Shown piece after piece: positions 19,845-28,670 of a stretch of 64,000 nt of DNA; position 1 is the first letter of the stretch; each line of letters begins with the position of its first letter. The notes under the pieces are model-generated. The model saw only the letters and a program-made list of their open reading frames with translations, had not been told where the DNA came from and did no database searches. The DNA comes from Chitinophaga agrisoli (GTDB taxonomy: Bacteria; Bacteroidota; Bacteroidia; Chitinophagales; Chitinophagaceae): NCBI RefSeq assembly GCF_008386695.1, contig NZ_VUOC01000004.1, forward strand, positions 2,792,327 through 2,856,326. Reading direction: 5' to 3'. Made by a program: the position numbers and the translations under genes.

Positions 19845-20975
19845 ATGAATTTTAACCTGCTATTACAAAGCATTGAAAACACGCACCAAAATTTACATGA
19901 AGCAGCGGCTAAGGCTGTAAACCGGTTATTGACTGTCAGAAATTGGCTGATAGGGTATCACATTGTAGAATATGAGCAAAAAGGAGAAGATAGGGCAAAG
20001 TATGGCGAACAGTTGTTGTTTAAGCTTGCTGAAAAGTTAAACAAGGATAGCTTCTCACATCGCAATCTTCGCCTCTACCGTCAATTCTACTCTAGTTATC
20101 CACAAATAGGACCAATCATTCAAGCATCCGTACCTGCACCAATTTGGCAATCGCTGATCGCCAAATTACAACCATCTAATAATCAATCGTCTACAATTTG
20201 GCAATCACCGATTGCCAAATCTGATGAATTGTTTACGCCACCACAACAACTGCTTGACAAGCTCTCTTATACTCATATTGTACAGCTGCTGTCCATCTCA
20301 GATCCCCTCAAACGCGCCTTCTACGAGCTCGAAACCATCAAAGGCAACTGGAGCGTACGCGAACTAAAAAGACAGATCAACAGCCTCTACTTCGAACGCA
20401 TGGGCCTTTCCACCGATAAAGAAAAACTGCACCGTATGATCCACGAAACCCATGCAGATACCCCCATGCGGCCGGCAGACCTCATCAAGAACATGTATGC
20501 CTTCGAGTTCCTGGGCCTGCCACAAAAAGCACTGGTAACAGAAAACAACCTGGAACAGGCATTAGTAGAACACTTTCAGGATTTTCTCCTCGAAATGGGC
20601 CACGGCTTTTGCCTGGAAGGAAGACAGAAACGCATCCTCATCGGCGATGAATACTTCTTCATCGACCTGGTATTCTACCACCGCGTATTAAAATGCCATG
20701 TATTGGTAGAGCTAAAAGTCGCCGCTTTCAGTCATATTAACGCCGGACAATTAAACACCTACCTTAACTTTTACAGATCAGAGATCATGCAGCCGGATGA
20801 TAACCCACCCATTGGTATCTTAATGGTCACTGATAAAAATGAAACGCTGGTGCAGTACGCCACCGCCGGCATGGATCAGGCCCTGTTCGTATCCCAATAT
20901 GAAGTAAAGCTACCTTCTAAAGAAACGCTGGAACACTTCATGCGCCAGGAATTACAGCATGCTCCAGCAGAATAA
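19845..20975 (+). CDS. YhcG-family (DUF1016) PD-(D/E)XK nuclease-like protein
   Basis: This 376-residue protein has the two-part YhcG layout. The N-terminal helical DUF1016 domain (about 1-95) contains WLIGYHIVEYEQKGEDRAKY and FSHRNLRLYRQFY. A variable linker (about 96-130) repeats the peptide IWQS-x-IAK twice. The C-terminal PD-(D/E)XK domain (about 140-365) has D274 in FIDLVFYHR and the E289-x-K291 pair in VELKV. Family members are often linked to restriction or mobile regions, and a role in DNA processing or defence is inferred only. The first ~400 bp are AT-rich and the rest has the GC-richer composition of the neighbours. The last 38 bp overlap, tail to tail, the end of the chain-length-factor gene on the other strand. 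Confidence 0.82.
   Translation: MNFNLLLQSIENTHQNLHEAAAKAVNRLLTVRNWLIGYHIVEYEQKGEDRAKYGEQLLFKLAEKLNKDSFSHRNLRLYRQFYSSYPQIGPIIQASVPAPIWQSLIAKLQPSNNQSSTIWQSPIAKSDELFTPPQQLLDKLSYTHIVQLLSISDPLKRAFYELETIKGNWSVRELKRQINSLYFERMGLSTDKEKLHRMIHETHADTPMRPADLIKNMYAFEFLGLPQKALVTENNLEQALVEHFQDFLLEMGHGFCLEGRQKRILIGDEYFFIDLVFYHRVLKCHVLVELKVAAFSHINAGQLNTYLNFYRSEIMQPDDNPPIGILMVTDKNETLVQYATAGMDQALFVSQYEVKLPSKETLEHFMRQELQHAPAE
20141..20167 (+). repeat. Palindrome 1 inside the YhcG linker
   Basis: AATTTGGCAATC-(3 nt)-GATCGCCAAATT is a near-perfect hairpin in the coding sequence. It encodes most of the first IWQSLIAK peptide. One base pair differs from copy 2. Confidence 0.8.
20195..20220 (+). repeat. Palindrome 2 inside the YhcG linker
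   Basis: ATTTGGCAATC-ACC-GATTGCCAAAT is a perfect 11-3-11 palindrome (20196-20220), 54 bp after copy 1 in the same frame. It encodes IWQSPIAK. Confidence 0.85.
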
Positions 20976-22017
20976 ACACATGCTGATCGCCAAAGAAATG
21001 ATTGTATAACAAGATCCGGTTGATCCGGCCGGGAAAGGAGTGTTGAAAAGGATACCATTGCTGCGGTACCTGTTGCGCCCTGATGATATGTGCCCCCAGC
21101 CACAAGGCAAAAGCCCCGGCTGTTTCATACTCGCCACAAAGATGTTTGAAAGGTAATTGCGGTACAGAGGGCCAGCTGGCGTCCATATGCGTATAGTAAT
21201 GTTCAAAATTACTATCGCCGTTACGGCCGCTTAACACCAGGTCTATATCGTCTACCGTCAGCTGCTGCTCTGCTAAAAAAGCAGATAGCGCCGCTGTTAG
21301 CGTAGCCGGTGACGGTTTGTATAACATTTTCAAACCCGCAATACAGGCATAGCTGTTAACAGTAGGCGCCGCAGCCAGCACAAAAAAGCTGGCGCCTTCG
21401 CCGGAGATAGTGCCGGGAGAAAGATGGTGATACAACTCCGCATTGTTAACAGTCGCTGTTTTCCAATGCCCAATGCGGGATTTTATATAAAAATGTTCTG
21501 CGGATATTTCATCAAAAGCCCCGGTAAGTGTGTGGGACACGCCTTCTGCCAGCAGTAGCAAACTATCCTGCAAAGCGCTCTCAAAAGAAAAACCACGGTG
21601 TACAAAAGTGTTGTTATACGTGGTTACCTGTTGTTGTACCGCTATCATCCCATTCACCGCATTGTAAGTACTCTGGATAAAAGGCGTTGGGTTCAGTGCC
21701 TTTTCCTCATACTGGCGTATATCTTTTATAAAACGCTCCGTGTCCTGCAGGCTGCCTTTACCAGTACCGGTAACAATAGCGCCCGGTGTACTTAGCTGGC
21801 TATCCTGTATAGCTTTGAGTGCAGTGGTAAGGCCCATTTTCAGCAAACGGGTCATACGTCGCAGGCTGTTAGCGGGGATAAAAGCTTTATAATCCGGTTC
21901 CACAATGGATAACATATTACCCGCCCCGCTCACCAGCGGACTGGAAAGCAGGTCGCCCTCAAATGTATGCTGGGGCGTTATCGCTGCTGCGCCCTGTATG
22001 TAACACTTACCCTTCAT
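20938..22017 (-). CDS. Ketosynthase-like chain-length factor (flexirubin/aryl-polyene type)
   Basis: This 359-residue protein is homologous to beta-ketoacyl-ACP synthases (N-terminal AAITPQHTFEGDLL, later GTGKGSLQDTERFI and SGEGASFFVLAAAP). It lacks the catalytic cysteine: the place of the usual TACSS motif is taken by TTYNNTFVHRGFSFESAL. It therefore looks like the chain-length-factor partner of an active ketosynthase. Its start overlaps the stop of that ketosynthase gene (22007-23224) by 11 bp, suggesting translational coupling and a heterodimer. It is the last gene of the nine-gene minus-strand cluster. Confidence 0.78.
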   Translation of the reverse strand: MKGKCYIQGAAAITPQHTFEGDLLSSPLVSGAGNMLSIVEPDYKAFIPANSLRRMTRLLKMGLTTALKAIQDSQLSTPGAIVTGTGKGSLQDTERFIKDIRQYEEKALNPTPFIQSTYNAVNGMIAVQQQVTTYNNTFVHRGFSFESALQDSLLLLAEGVSHTLTGAFDEISAEHFYIKSRIGHWKTATVNNAELYHHLSPGTISGEGASFFVLAAAPTVNSYACIAGLKMLYKPSPATLTAALSAFLAEQQLTVDDIDLVLSGRNGDSNFEHYYTHMDASWPSVPQLPFKHLCGEYETAGAFALWLGAHIIRAQQVPQQWYPFQHSFPGRINRILLYNHFFGDQHVFILLEHAVIPGA

Positions 22018-23224
22018 ATTTGCTGATCACCAGGGAGGCATTATTGCCGCCAAAGCCAAATGAATTTGAAATAACTGTTTGTACCGGATATTGTTCCAGC
22101 AACCGGGTTTCCGGCATAATGGACAATTCCTCCATTTTCTCAGAAAAGTTCAGGTTGGGGAAAACCACCTGGTGCTGTATCGCCAGCACAGAATAGATGG
22201 CCTCTATAGCGCCCGCCGCCGCCAGGGTATGCCCGGTAAACGGTTTAGTGGAGCTGAATGGCGGTACCTGGTCGCCAAATAAACGCTCCAGCGCTTTGCC
22301 TTCGGATAGGTCATTGCTCCAGGTAGCGGTACCATGTACATTTACGTACTGCACATCTTGCAGGGAGCGGCCGCTCATGGCTAATGCCTGGCTCATAGCC
22401 GCATAAGCCCCATCGCCTTCCGGAGAAGGCGCCGTAGGATGAAAAGCCTCATTACTATTACAATACCCGCTAAGCTCCGCCAGTACCTGGCTGCCGTTTT
22501 CCCGTACCAGCGATTCACTTTCCAGTACCAGGTAAGCTGCTCCCTCCCCCAGGTTTAAACCATTACGCTGATGGTCAAACGGGCGGCAGGGCTGTTTATC
22601 CACGTTCTTTAGAGAATTGAATCCGTTAAGGGTAAAGCGGGTAAGGGCTTCTGTGCCACCGCAGATAACGCGGCGTAAAACGCCCTGTTTAATGAGGCGC
22701 GCCCCGTACATAAGGGCGTTGGCAGAAGAGGAACAGGCCGTGCTGATGGTGGTGACCGCTTCGGTTATACCCACCTTATCAGCGATACGTTGTGTGCAGT
22801 CCGCACAGTCCAGCGTATCAATATATTTCAGGAAATCCCCGTGTTTCTCCGGGTCAATGATATCAAAGTATACTTTCTCCGTATCACACATTCCCCCTAC
22901 GGTAGAGGAATTCACAAAACCAGTAGGCGTTGTATGTAACTGTTGTGTGATACCCGCCTGCTGCAGCGCCTCTTGTATGGCTATCAGCCCAAGAAGCGTG
23001 GTGCGTGTATATTCCGGTTGGTGCGGCACGCCCGCCATTTCACTCAGCGCTTCACTGCTGTGTTTTACTTCTGCTACCGGCAGCACGCCCTGATACATGG
23101 TATCCAGGTACTGGGTAAACCCAAGGCCGCTTTGCTGTTGCCGCAGGCTATTGTAGTTGGCTGTTACCGTATCACCAATGGCGGTGATCATTCCCATACC
23201 TGTTATAAACACACGTTCCGCCAT
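22007..23224 (-). CDS. Beta-ketoacyl-ACP synthase (FabF/KAS II type)
   Basis: This 405-residue protein has all thiolase-fold condensing residues: Cys in TISTACSSSANAL (near 163), His in NVHGTATWSND (near 297) and His in FTGHTLAAAGAIEA (near 330). It should extend an ACP-bound chain with malonyl-ACP. Position between an ACP gene and a cysteine-less partner fits the polyene-building ketosynthase of flexirubin or aryl-polyene pathways rather than housekeeping FabF. Confidence 0.88.
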   Translation of the reverse strand: MAERVFITGMGMITAIGDTVTANYNSLRQQQSGLGFTQYLDTMYQGVLPVAEVKHSSEALSEMAGVPHQPEYTRTTLLGLIAIQEALQQAGITQQLHTTPTGFVNSSTVGGMCDTEKVYFDIIDPEKHGDFLKYIDTLDCADCTQRIADKVGITEAVTTISTACSSSANALMYGARLIKQGVLRRVICGGTEALTRFTLNGFNSLKNVDKQPCRPFDHQRNGLNLGEGAAYLVLESESLVRENGSQVLAELSGYCNSNEAFHPTAPSPEGDGAYAAMSQALAMSGRSLQDVQYVNVHGTATWSNDLSEGKALERLFGDQVPPFSSTKPFTGHTLAAAGAIEAIYSVLAIQHQVVFPNLNFSEKMEELSIMPETRLLEQYPVQTVISNSFGFGGNNASLVISKYEG

Positions 23225-23238
23225 GCTGCTGATGCTAC

Positions 23239-23496
23239 TTAAGCCGGTTGTTTAGATTGTATGAACTCCGCCATGGATTGCACAGACTGCAGTATTTTGC
23301 GGCCTTCCCGCGGATCTTCCACTTTGATCTGGTAATGTCTTTCCAGCAGTACCATGAGCTCCAGGGAATCAATGCTGTCAAGCCCCAGACCTTCGCCAAA
23401 CAAAGGCGCGTTGTCATCAATATCTTCAGGCTTGGTATCCTGCAGGTTCAATGCTTCGATGATCTGTACTTTCAGTTTCTTTTTTAACTCTTCCAT
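23239..23496 (-). CDS. Acyl carrier protein of the flexirubin-type cluster
   Basis: This 85-residue acidic helical protein has the phosphopantetheine attachment serine S41 in GLGLDSIDSLEL. It would carry the growing acyl or polyene chain for the neighbouring ketosynthase. The gene sits 14 bp upstream of that ketosynthase gene on the same strand. It is not the housekeeping ACP by context. Confidence 0.88.
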   Translation of the reverse strand: MEELKKKLKVQIIEALNLQDTKPEDIDDNAPLFGEGLGLDSIDSLELMVLLERHYQIKVEDPREGRKILQSVQSMAEFIQSKQPA

Positions 23497-23637
23497 ATTC
23501 AGTGTTGTAGGTTTATGACCCGGTCCGTAGTGAATCCCCCGCGAAACCTGGGCTAAGCCCTCCCTTTTATTACAGGGACGGCGGTAAAAATACAGTTTTA
23601 CAATTGATTAGAAAATATTTCCATCCGTGGCACACGC

Positions 23638-24924
23638 TTAACCCATCCGCTTCTTCTCCACCCTGGCGGCTATAAACAGCATAACGCCGCACAAAGCCAT
23701 CAGTTTGGCGGCATTTGCCCACACCTGCTGCAGGCCGCCATTACGCAGGTAAATATCGTTGATCGCCTCCAGCCCCCAGTTAAGCGGCGTTAAATGCCCA
23801 ATGAACTGCATGGTGGGCGGCATTACCTCCAGGGGCACCCATATACCGCCAATAGCAGACAGGATCACAATAGAGATAGCTCCAAAACTCAGCGCCTGGT
23901 TAGGGGTCTTAAATACGGTGCCAACAAGTATGCCATAAGCCGTGGCTGCCAGCCCTATACACAGGGCTACCACAAATGCTGGCAGATAGGTATGGCCCAG
24001 GCTAAGCCGGGGCAGATGCAGCAGCGGCAGTAAATAAATGCCCACCAGTATCATCAGGTAGAATTGTACCACACAGATGCTCATAAAGAACAGCATCTTA
24101 CCGGTTAGCATAGCCAGGTAAGAACCGGGTATAAGTTTGATGCGTAACAGGCTGCCATCCTCCCGCTCCCGGATCATGTTGCCCGCAATGGGGATCACGA
24201 TAAAGAACATGGCAAATATGCTCCAGGCAGGCACATTATGTTGTACGGAGTTATAGATGATATCGATCTGTTTGGTGGGACCGGTAGCCTGTTCCCGGAG
24301 CCCTACGGCTTTTAGCTGTATGGCAAAGGTGTCCGCGGCTTCCGCTTCACGGCTGCGTAGCTGTTGTTTGATACGCTCCAGCAGCAGATCCGTTTCTACC
24401 TGTGTAAGGAAATTATCCAGGGCCTGATGTATAGAGCTCTTAAAAGCCTTTTTGGCGGCGGGGTCAAAATAGATCGTTACATCCAGGGAGTCGTTCCGGC
24501 TTTTTACCGGCGCTACAGCCGGCAGCCCCATACGTTTGGAGAGATCATTTACAATGCGGTTCGCATTACTCACAATAGCAGCCGTAGCGCCCCGGGGTAT
24601 CACAATACAGATCTTGTAATCGCCTTCATTCACCAGCTTTTTGGCAGCTGCTTCTGTTACTGCTTGTCCCGCTAGCGTGTCCACCAGGTTAAACTGACCG
24701 CTGTGCTCCAGGCCTTCTTTAATATAACGGGCCAAACGGCCGTGATCATTATCAACCGTCAGCACGTCAAACTTCAGCTCCTGGTAATCACGGAACGGTG
24801 CATCTTCTATCAGCGCCATCACGGTTATCAATACCAGCGGCATCAGGAACAGCAAAGCCAATCCGCCCCTATCCCTTATCAACAATAGCCATTCTTTACG
24901 TATTGTAGCCAGTAATCTTAACAT
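23638..24924 (-). CDS. ABC-2 type transporter permease
   Basis: This 428-residue membrane protein has one N-terminal membrane helix (about residues 20-38), a large soluble loop of about 190 residues, and then five or so helices in the C-terminal half (for example IFAMFFIVIPIAGNMI and AISIVILSAIGGIWVPLEV). That is the layout of ABC-2 exporters of the YhfP/DrrB kind. It follows an ATP-binding subunit gene on the same strand and lies inside the pigment cluster, so export or outer-membrane delivery of a flexirubin-type product or its lipid is inferred. Confidence 0.85.
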   Translation of the reverse strand: MLRLLATIRKEWLLLIRDRGGLALLFLMPLVLITVMALIEDAPFRDYQELKFDVLTVDNDHGRLARYIKEGLEHSGQFNLVDTLAGQAVTEAAAKKLVNEGDYKICIVIPRGATAAIVSNANRIVNDLSKRMGLPAVAPVKSRNDSLDVTIYFDPAAKKAFKSSIHQALDNFLTQVETDLLLERIKQQLRSREAEAADTFAIQLKAVGLREQATGPTKQIDIIYNSVQHNVPAWSIFAMFFIVIPIAGNMIREREDGSLLRIKLIPGSYLAMLTGKMLFFMSICVVQFYLMILVGIYLLPLLHLPRLSLGHTYLPAFVVALCIGLAATAYGILVGTVFKTPNQALSFGAISIVILSAIGGIWVPLEVMPPTMQFIGHLTPLNWGLEAINDIYLRNGGLQQVWANAAKLMALCGVMLFIAARVEKKRMG

Positions 24925-24970
24925 AATTCCCTTTTAATCACCAATTACAGATCATACCGCTCCGATCATC

Positions 24971-25002
24971 ATTAGTAATTCGTAATTAGTAATTTGTAAT
25001 TA
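24971..25002. repeat. Dispersed AT-rich repeat, family A, copy 1
   Basis: A 32-bp sequence starting ATTAGTAATTCGTAATTAG, 3 bp beyond the stop codon of the ABC ATPase gene. It is identical to 45132-45163, and a related sequence overlaps the uxaB stop at 1221-1246. Confidence 0.9.
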
Positions 25003-25005
25003 AAC

Positions 25006-25755
25006 TCAGTCTCTTACCGCCAGCCCCGTGTAATGCAGAAATACATCTTCCAGGTTGCGGCATTCCGGATGTTGTTGTATCAGCTGTGATGGTTGCCCCT
25101 GCAACACCAGCCGCCCTACATCAATAACGGCCACTTCGTGGCACAGCGACTGTGCCTCTTCCAGCAGATGCGAGGTATATAGTATGCTTACGCCTTGTTG
25201 CTGGTTATAGTCCTTCAGGAATTGCAGGATCAGGTTGCGGGATTGTACATCTACGCCAGCCGTAGGCTCATCCAGTATAAGCAGCTGCGGGTCATGCAGC
25301 AGCGCTGCAATGATATTGGTACGGCGTTTCATACCGCCGGAGAATTTATATACTTCCTTATGCCCGTTCTTCTCCAGGCCAAAGCGCAGCAGGAACTCGT
25401 CTATCTTATCGCGCAGTGGTTTCCCTTTAAGACCGTACAGGTTGCCAAAATATACCAGGTTTTCTACCGCCGTCAGCTGTGGGAACAGCGCTATCTGCTG
25501 AGGCACAATACCAATCAGCCGTTTAATGGCCTCGCGGTGGGCAACATCCTGGGCCAAGTCAAACACCTGCACCTTTCCGCTATCAGCCCTTACCAGCCCG
25601 CAAAGGATGGAAATGGTAGTGGTTTTACCTGCGCCATTTGGTCCCAGCAAACCAGCAATAATACCCCTGGGGAAACTGAAAGATAACCCGCTCACAGAGG
25701 GCTCCAACGCACCCGGGTAGGTTTTATGCAGATCTTGTACGGAGATACTAAACAT
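25006..25755 (-). CDS. ABC transporter ATP-binding protein
   Basis: This 249-residue protein has Walker A GPNGAGKTT (residues 38-46), the Q-loop in IVPQQIALFP, the signature FSGGMKRRTNI and Walker B LLILDEPTAGVD, plus the switch His in LYTSHLLEEA. It powers the adjacent ABC-2 permease (82 bp downstream, with a family A repeat between them). The pair lies between biosynthetic genes of the flexirubin-type cluster and is probably its exporter. Confidence 0.92.
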   Translation of the reverse strand: MFSISVQDLHKTYPGALEPSVSGLSFSFPRGIIAGLLGPNGAGKTTTISILCGLVRADSGKVQVFDLAQDVAHREAIKRLIGIVPQQIALFPQLTAVENLVYFGNLYGLKGKPLRDKIDEFLLRFGLEKNGHKEVYKFSGGMKRRTNIIAALLHDPQLLILDEPTAGVDVQSRNLILQFLKDYNQQQGVSILYTSHLLEEAQSLCHEVAVIDVGRLVLQGQPSQLIQQHPECRNLEDVFLHYTGLAVRD

Positions 25756-25830
25756 GTTGCTAAATTACGATGGTCAAATGCGGAGCGCCCTTGCCCCACT
25801 CCTTTCATTATCCTCAGCCACGGTGGCCGG

Positions 25831-26835
25831 TCATAGCTGCACCTTCGACAGCTTCTTAAAGAACACTTCTTCCGCTGCGGCACATTGTATCAGCATGTCA
25901 CCCAGCTCATTGTAGGAGATATTATCCGCGGCACGGCTTTTACAAACACGGCCGGCATGAAAAGCAAAATTGCGCCAAAGATCGCCGATACCCGTAAGCT
26001 CCAGGGAAAGCTTGCTCAGTTCCGGCTGCTGTAACACGCCCGCGGCTTCCTGCAGGAAGGCCGCATACATAAACCGGAAACCTGCGCCGCCAGTACCTAT
26101 CTCCTCCTGCATACGTATCACATTGCCCAGGTAAAGCGTGGCCCTGCGGTCGCCTACCTTCTCCGGGTAATGTTTTAAACGTTTTGCCAGGAAACGCATC
26201 CCTTTTACCCCAAACATAGGCACGGGTATCTTCAGCATATAATGGCACGCTTGTTCTATGCCTTGTTTAATGGGTTTCTGGAGGGAGATGTCCGCGGGCA
26301 TGGTTACCGGGTAATACATCTTTCCTTTAGGCTCCGGGAAACCTTTGGCAAAACGGGCCTCAGACAGGCTGGCAGGATCAATTTCCGTAACAGTATCCAT
26401 AATAGGATCGCTCACACGGTAATTTTCCCCGTTCTTACCATAGATCACCAGGTTATGCGCATTAAAATGAAAACGGTAGGATGGCGGAAAATAAGGCAGA
26501 TAGTATACGCTGGATAGTACGCCCACCGGGATACCCTGCGCTATTACGCGGTCCAGCTCCTGCTGTGCCTTTTCCGGGCTGGAGAATTTCTGCGACTGCA
26601 TCTTTACGCCCAGGCGCTCGCATACCCGCTGAAAAATAGCGCCGGGCCATATGCGGTAAGTAGTGCCCGGCACGCCGTTCACTTTTACAAAAGGCAGGTG
26701 GCCAAAAAAAATACCGGCCCCTATGCCAAAAGCCATAGGTTCGCTGATGGACAGTCCGTAATGCCTGAACAGGTTGGATATAACCCCGCTCTCGCAATGT
26801 GCCGTTTGTACGTGGCTGAAAGAAATCTCGCTCAT
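25831..26835 (-). CDS. BtrH N-terminal domain protein (DUF4872-type), flexirubin-type cluster
   Basis: The ATG at 26835 gives a 334-residue protein starting MSEISFSHVQTAHCESGVIS; a TTG start 27 bp upstream is less likely. The N-terminal part, with the Cys-containing QTAHCESGVISNLFRHYG and later RFHFNAHNLVIYGK, resembles the papain-like BtrH acyltransferase domain that moves an acyl group from an ACP in butirosin synthesis. The C-terminal half is helical. A similar gene is part of flexirubin-type clusters, so an acyl transfer or release step on an ACP-bound intermediate is a fair inference. Candidate catalytic residues are that Cys and the His in HFNAHNL. Confidence 0.7.
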   Translation of the reverse strand: MSEISFSHVQTAHCESGVISNLFRHYGLSISEPMAFGIGAGIFFGHLPFVKVNGVPGTTYRIWPGAIFQRVCERLGVKMQSQKFSSPEKAQQELDRVIAQGIPVGVLSSVYYLPYFPPSYRFHFNAHNLVIYGKNGENYRVSDPIMDTVTEIDPASLSEARFAKGFPEPKGKMYYPVTMPADISLQKPIKQGIEQACHYMLKIPVPMFGVKGMRFLAKRLKHYPEKVGDRRATLYLGNVIRMQEEIGTGGAGFRFMYAAFLQEAAGVLQQPELSKLSLELTGIGDLWRNFAFHAGRVCKSRAADNISYNELGDMLIQCAAAEEVFFKKLSKVQL

Positions 26836-26910
26836 AATGCCTGAATGGTCCGCGGCCCGCAAACCACCGCCAATAGCGTGGCTTGCGGACCGCAGACTAT
26901 GAACAAATAA

Positions 26911-27309
26911 CTATTTTATATGCTTTAGATCCTGAATGGTTATTTTGAAAGCGGCTGCGTACTTATGCAGCATGTTGTCGCTTAAGCGGTTAAAGACCCT
27001 GGGGTTCATATGACGCTTTACCTGCCATTGGAATTTGCCAACATAACTGGCCAGCAGGGTAAGGTCCATCAGGTTTTTCTCCATGTAATAGCCAACGGGG
27101 CTCAGTTCTCCGGCCAGTACTCGTTGACGGGCTTTCTCCACCCTGGCATGCACCTCTTCCCAGGCCTGTTCCATCGCTACGTTCTCCGGCTCCCATCCAA
27201 CGCTGGATACCGGGGTGTATTTCCCGGCGTCGTCCACAGCGTAGAACAACTGTTTAAAAGTGCCATCATGCAGGTTATTACCATCCTGCGGTACTTCGTT
27301 CTGTTTCAT
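26911..27309 (-). CDS. Uncharacterised 132-residue protein of the flexirubin-type cluster
   Basis: I do not recognise a domain. The protein starts MKQNEVPQDGNNLHDGTFKQ and is charged and mainly helical, with no signal peptide or membrane segment. Notable stretches are SSVGWEPENVAMEQAWEEV and LASYVGKFQWQVKRHMNP. It lies 52 bp downstream of the KAS III gene and 75 bp upstream of the BtrH-like gene, all on the same strand. That position and its ordinary codon use make it a real gene. It could be a scaffold or small tailoring partner; no function is claimed. Confidence 0.7.
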   Translation of the reverse strand: MKQNEVPQDGNNLHDGTFKQLFYAVDDAGKYTPVSSVGWEPENVAMEQAWEEVHARVEKARQRVLAGELSPVGYYMEKNLMDLTLLASYVGKFQWQVKRHMNPRVFNRLSDNMLHKYAAAFKITIQDLKHIK

Positions 27310-27361
27310 TGGGATGTTGACATTTTTGTCTTTTTCTGGAACAACCGGCCCGCTCCCGGAA

Positions 27362-28498
27362 TCACACCACGGTAAGGTGGGCGTATGCGTAGGAGAAACG
27401 TGCGCTCTCCGGCACCATCATCACTATCTTTTGGCCTTTCTTAAGCATACCGGTATTCATAAGCTCCTCCAGCATAAAATACGGAGAAGCGGTGCCCACA
27501 TTACCCACACGGGTAAGATTGGTGAACCATTTCTCCTGGGGGATATGCACGCCCAGTTTGGAGATCTCCTCATCTATCCTGAAGCGGAAATACTCTGAAG
27601 ACAGGTGCGGCAGGAAATAATCCAGCTCATCTATATTGATCTGGTAGCGTTCTACCAGCTCTTTCCACATTTTTGCGCCAGATGGTACAATGTTCTTGCC
27701 CAGCAGACGGGTATCCTGTTTAAAGGAGAATACGCTGTGCTGTGCCCACTCCTCCGGCGTCATATCTATCCAGCCAACAGTACCGCCATTGCCATCCTTG
27801 ATGGCGCCGGCATACATGCAGGTTTCCAGTTCATGCGCGTAAGAGGCTATCTCTACCCAGTCTACCCGCAGGGACAGACCCGTTTCATTTGGTTTATCCT
27901 GGAACAGGGCCGCACTGGCGCCGTCTGACAGCATCCAGCGCAGGAAGTCCTTCTCAAAGGCTATGATTGGATTTTCGCTCAGGCTCTTCAGGTTCTCCGT
28001 TTCCGGTTCAAACTTCTGGGACAGCATCCAGCTGGAGAACTTTTCAGATCCGGTACTTACCCCATTGGAACTATTACCGCATTTTACGGACATCCAGGCA
28101 TATTTAAATGCCTGCATGCCTGCCGCACACGCGCCGGTAGCAGATATGAGCTCTACGGGCTGACATTTCAGCAAACCATGCACCATAGCGGCGTGGTTGG
28201 GTAATAATTGATCCGGGGAAGTAGTGCCACAGGCCAGCAGCTGCAGTTTGCTGATAGGAAAGCCCTCGTCAAACAGGCTCCCCACCGCAGCCGCAGTCAT
28301 CTCTGCATTGGTATGGGTACTGCGACCATTTTTATCCAAAGCATAGTAACGCGTCTTGATCTTGTTATTGCCCAATATCATGGTCCTGGCACGGGATGGC
28401 TTTCCGTCTACCATACCCAGTATACTTTCCATTTCATCATTTCCAACAGGCTCGTTGGGTAAAAACTTGGATAGCCTTGTAATATAAACGTCCTTCAT
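27362..28498 (-). CDS. darB: DarB-like beta-ketoacyl-ACP synthase III (dialkylresorcinol formation)
   Basis: This 378-residue KAS III-type enzyme has the active Cys in SATGACAAGMQAF (near 120), His in FLPHLSSEYF (near 296) and Asn in RVGNVGTASP (near 331). The usual HQAN around the His is altered, as expected for divergent members. In dialkylresorcinol and flexirubin pathways DarB joins two acyl chains before ring formation by DarA. The gene is preceded on the same strand by a DarA-like gene (about 170 bp between), which supports the call. Confidence 0.82.
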   Translation of the reverse strand: MKDVYITRLSKFLPNEPVGNDEMESILGMVDGKPSRARTMILGNNKIKTRYYALDKNGRSTHTNAEMTAAAVGSLFDEGFPISKLQLLACGTTSPDQLLPNHAAMVHGLLKCQPVELISATGACAAGMQAFKYAWMSVKCGNSSNGVSTGSEKFSSWMLSQKFEPETENLKSLSENPIIAFEKDFLRWMLSDGASAALFQDKPNETGLSLRVDWVEIASYAHELETCMYAGAIKDGNGGTVGWIDMTPEEWAQHSVFSFKQDTRLLGKNIVPSGAKMWKELVERYQINIDELDYFLPHLSSEYFRFRIDEEISKLGVHIPQEKWFTNLTRVGNVGTASPYFMLEELMNTGMLKKGQKIVMMVPESARFSYAYAHLTVV

Positions 28499-28670
28499 CT
28501 GAAATAAATACTCTTTTAATACCCGCCCATGCGGAACTACACGGTGTTATCCCATAACCATGCCGTTTTCAGCGCGTAAATATATAATTATAAGTGGATA
28601 TACCAGAATTTCCCCCCTCTTGCGGGTGCATTTACAAAACTACATGACTATATCGGGAAAATCTATTTTT

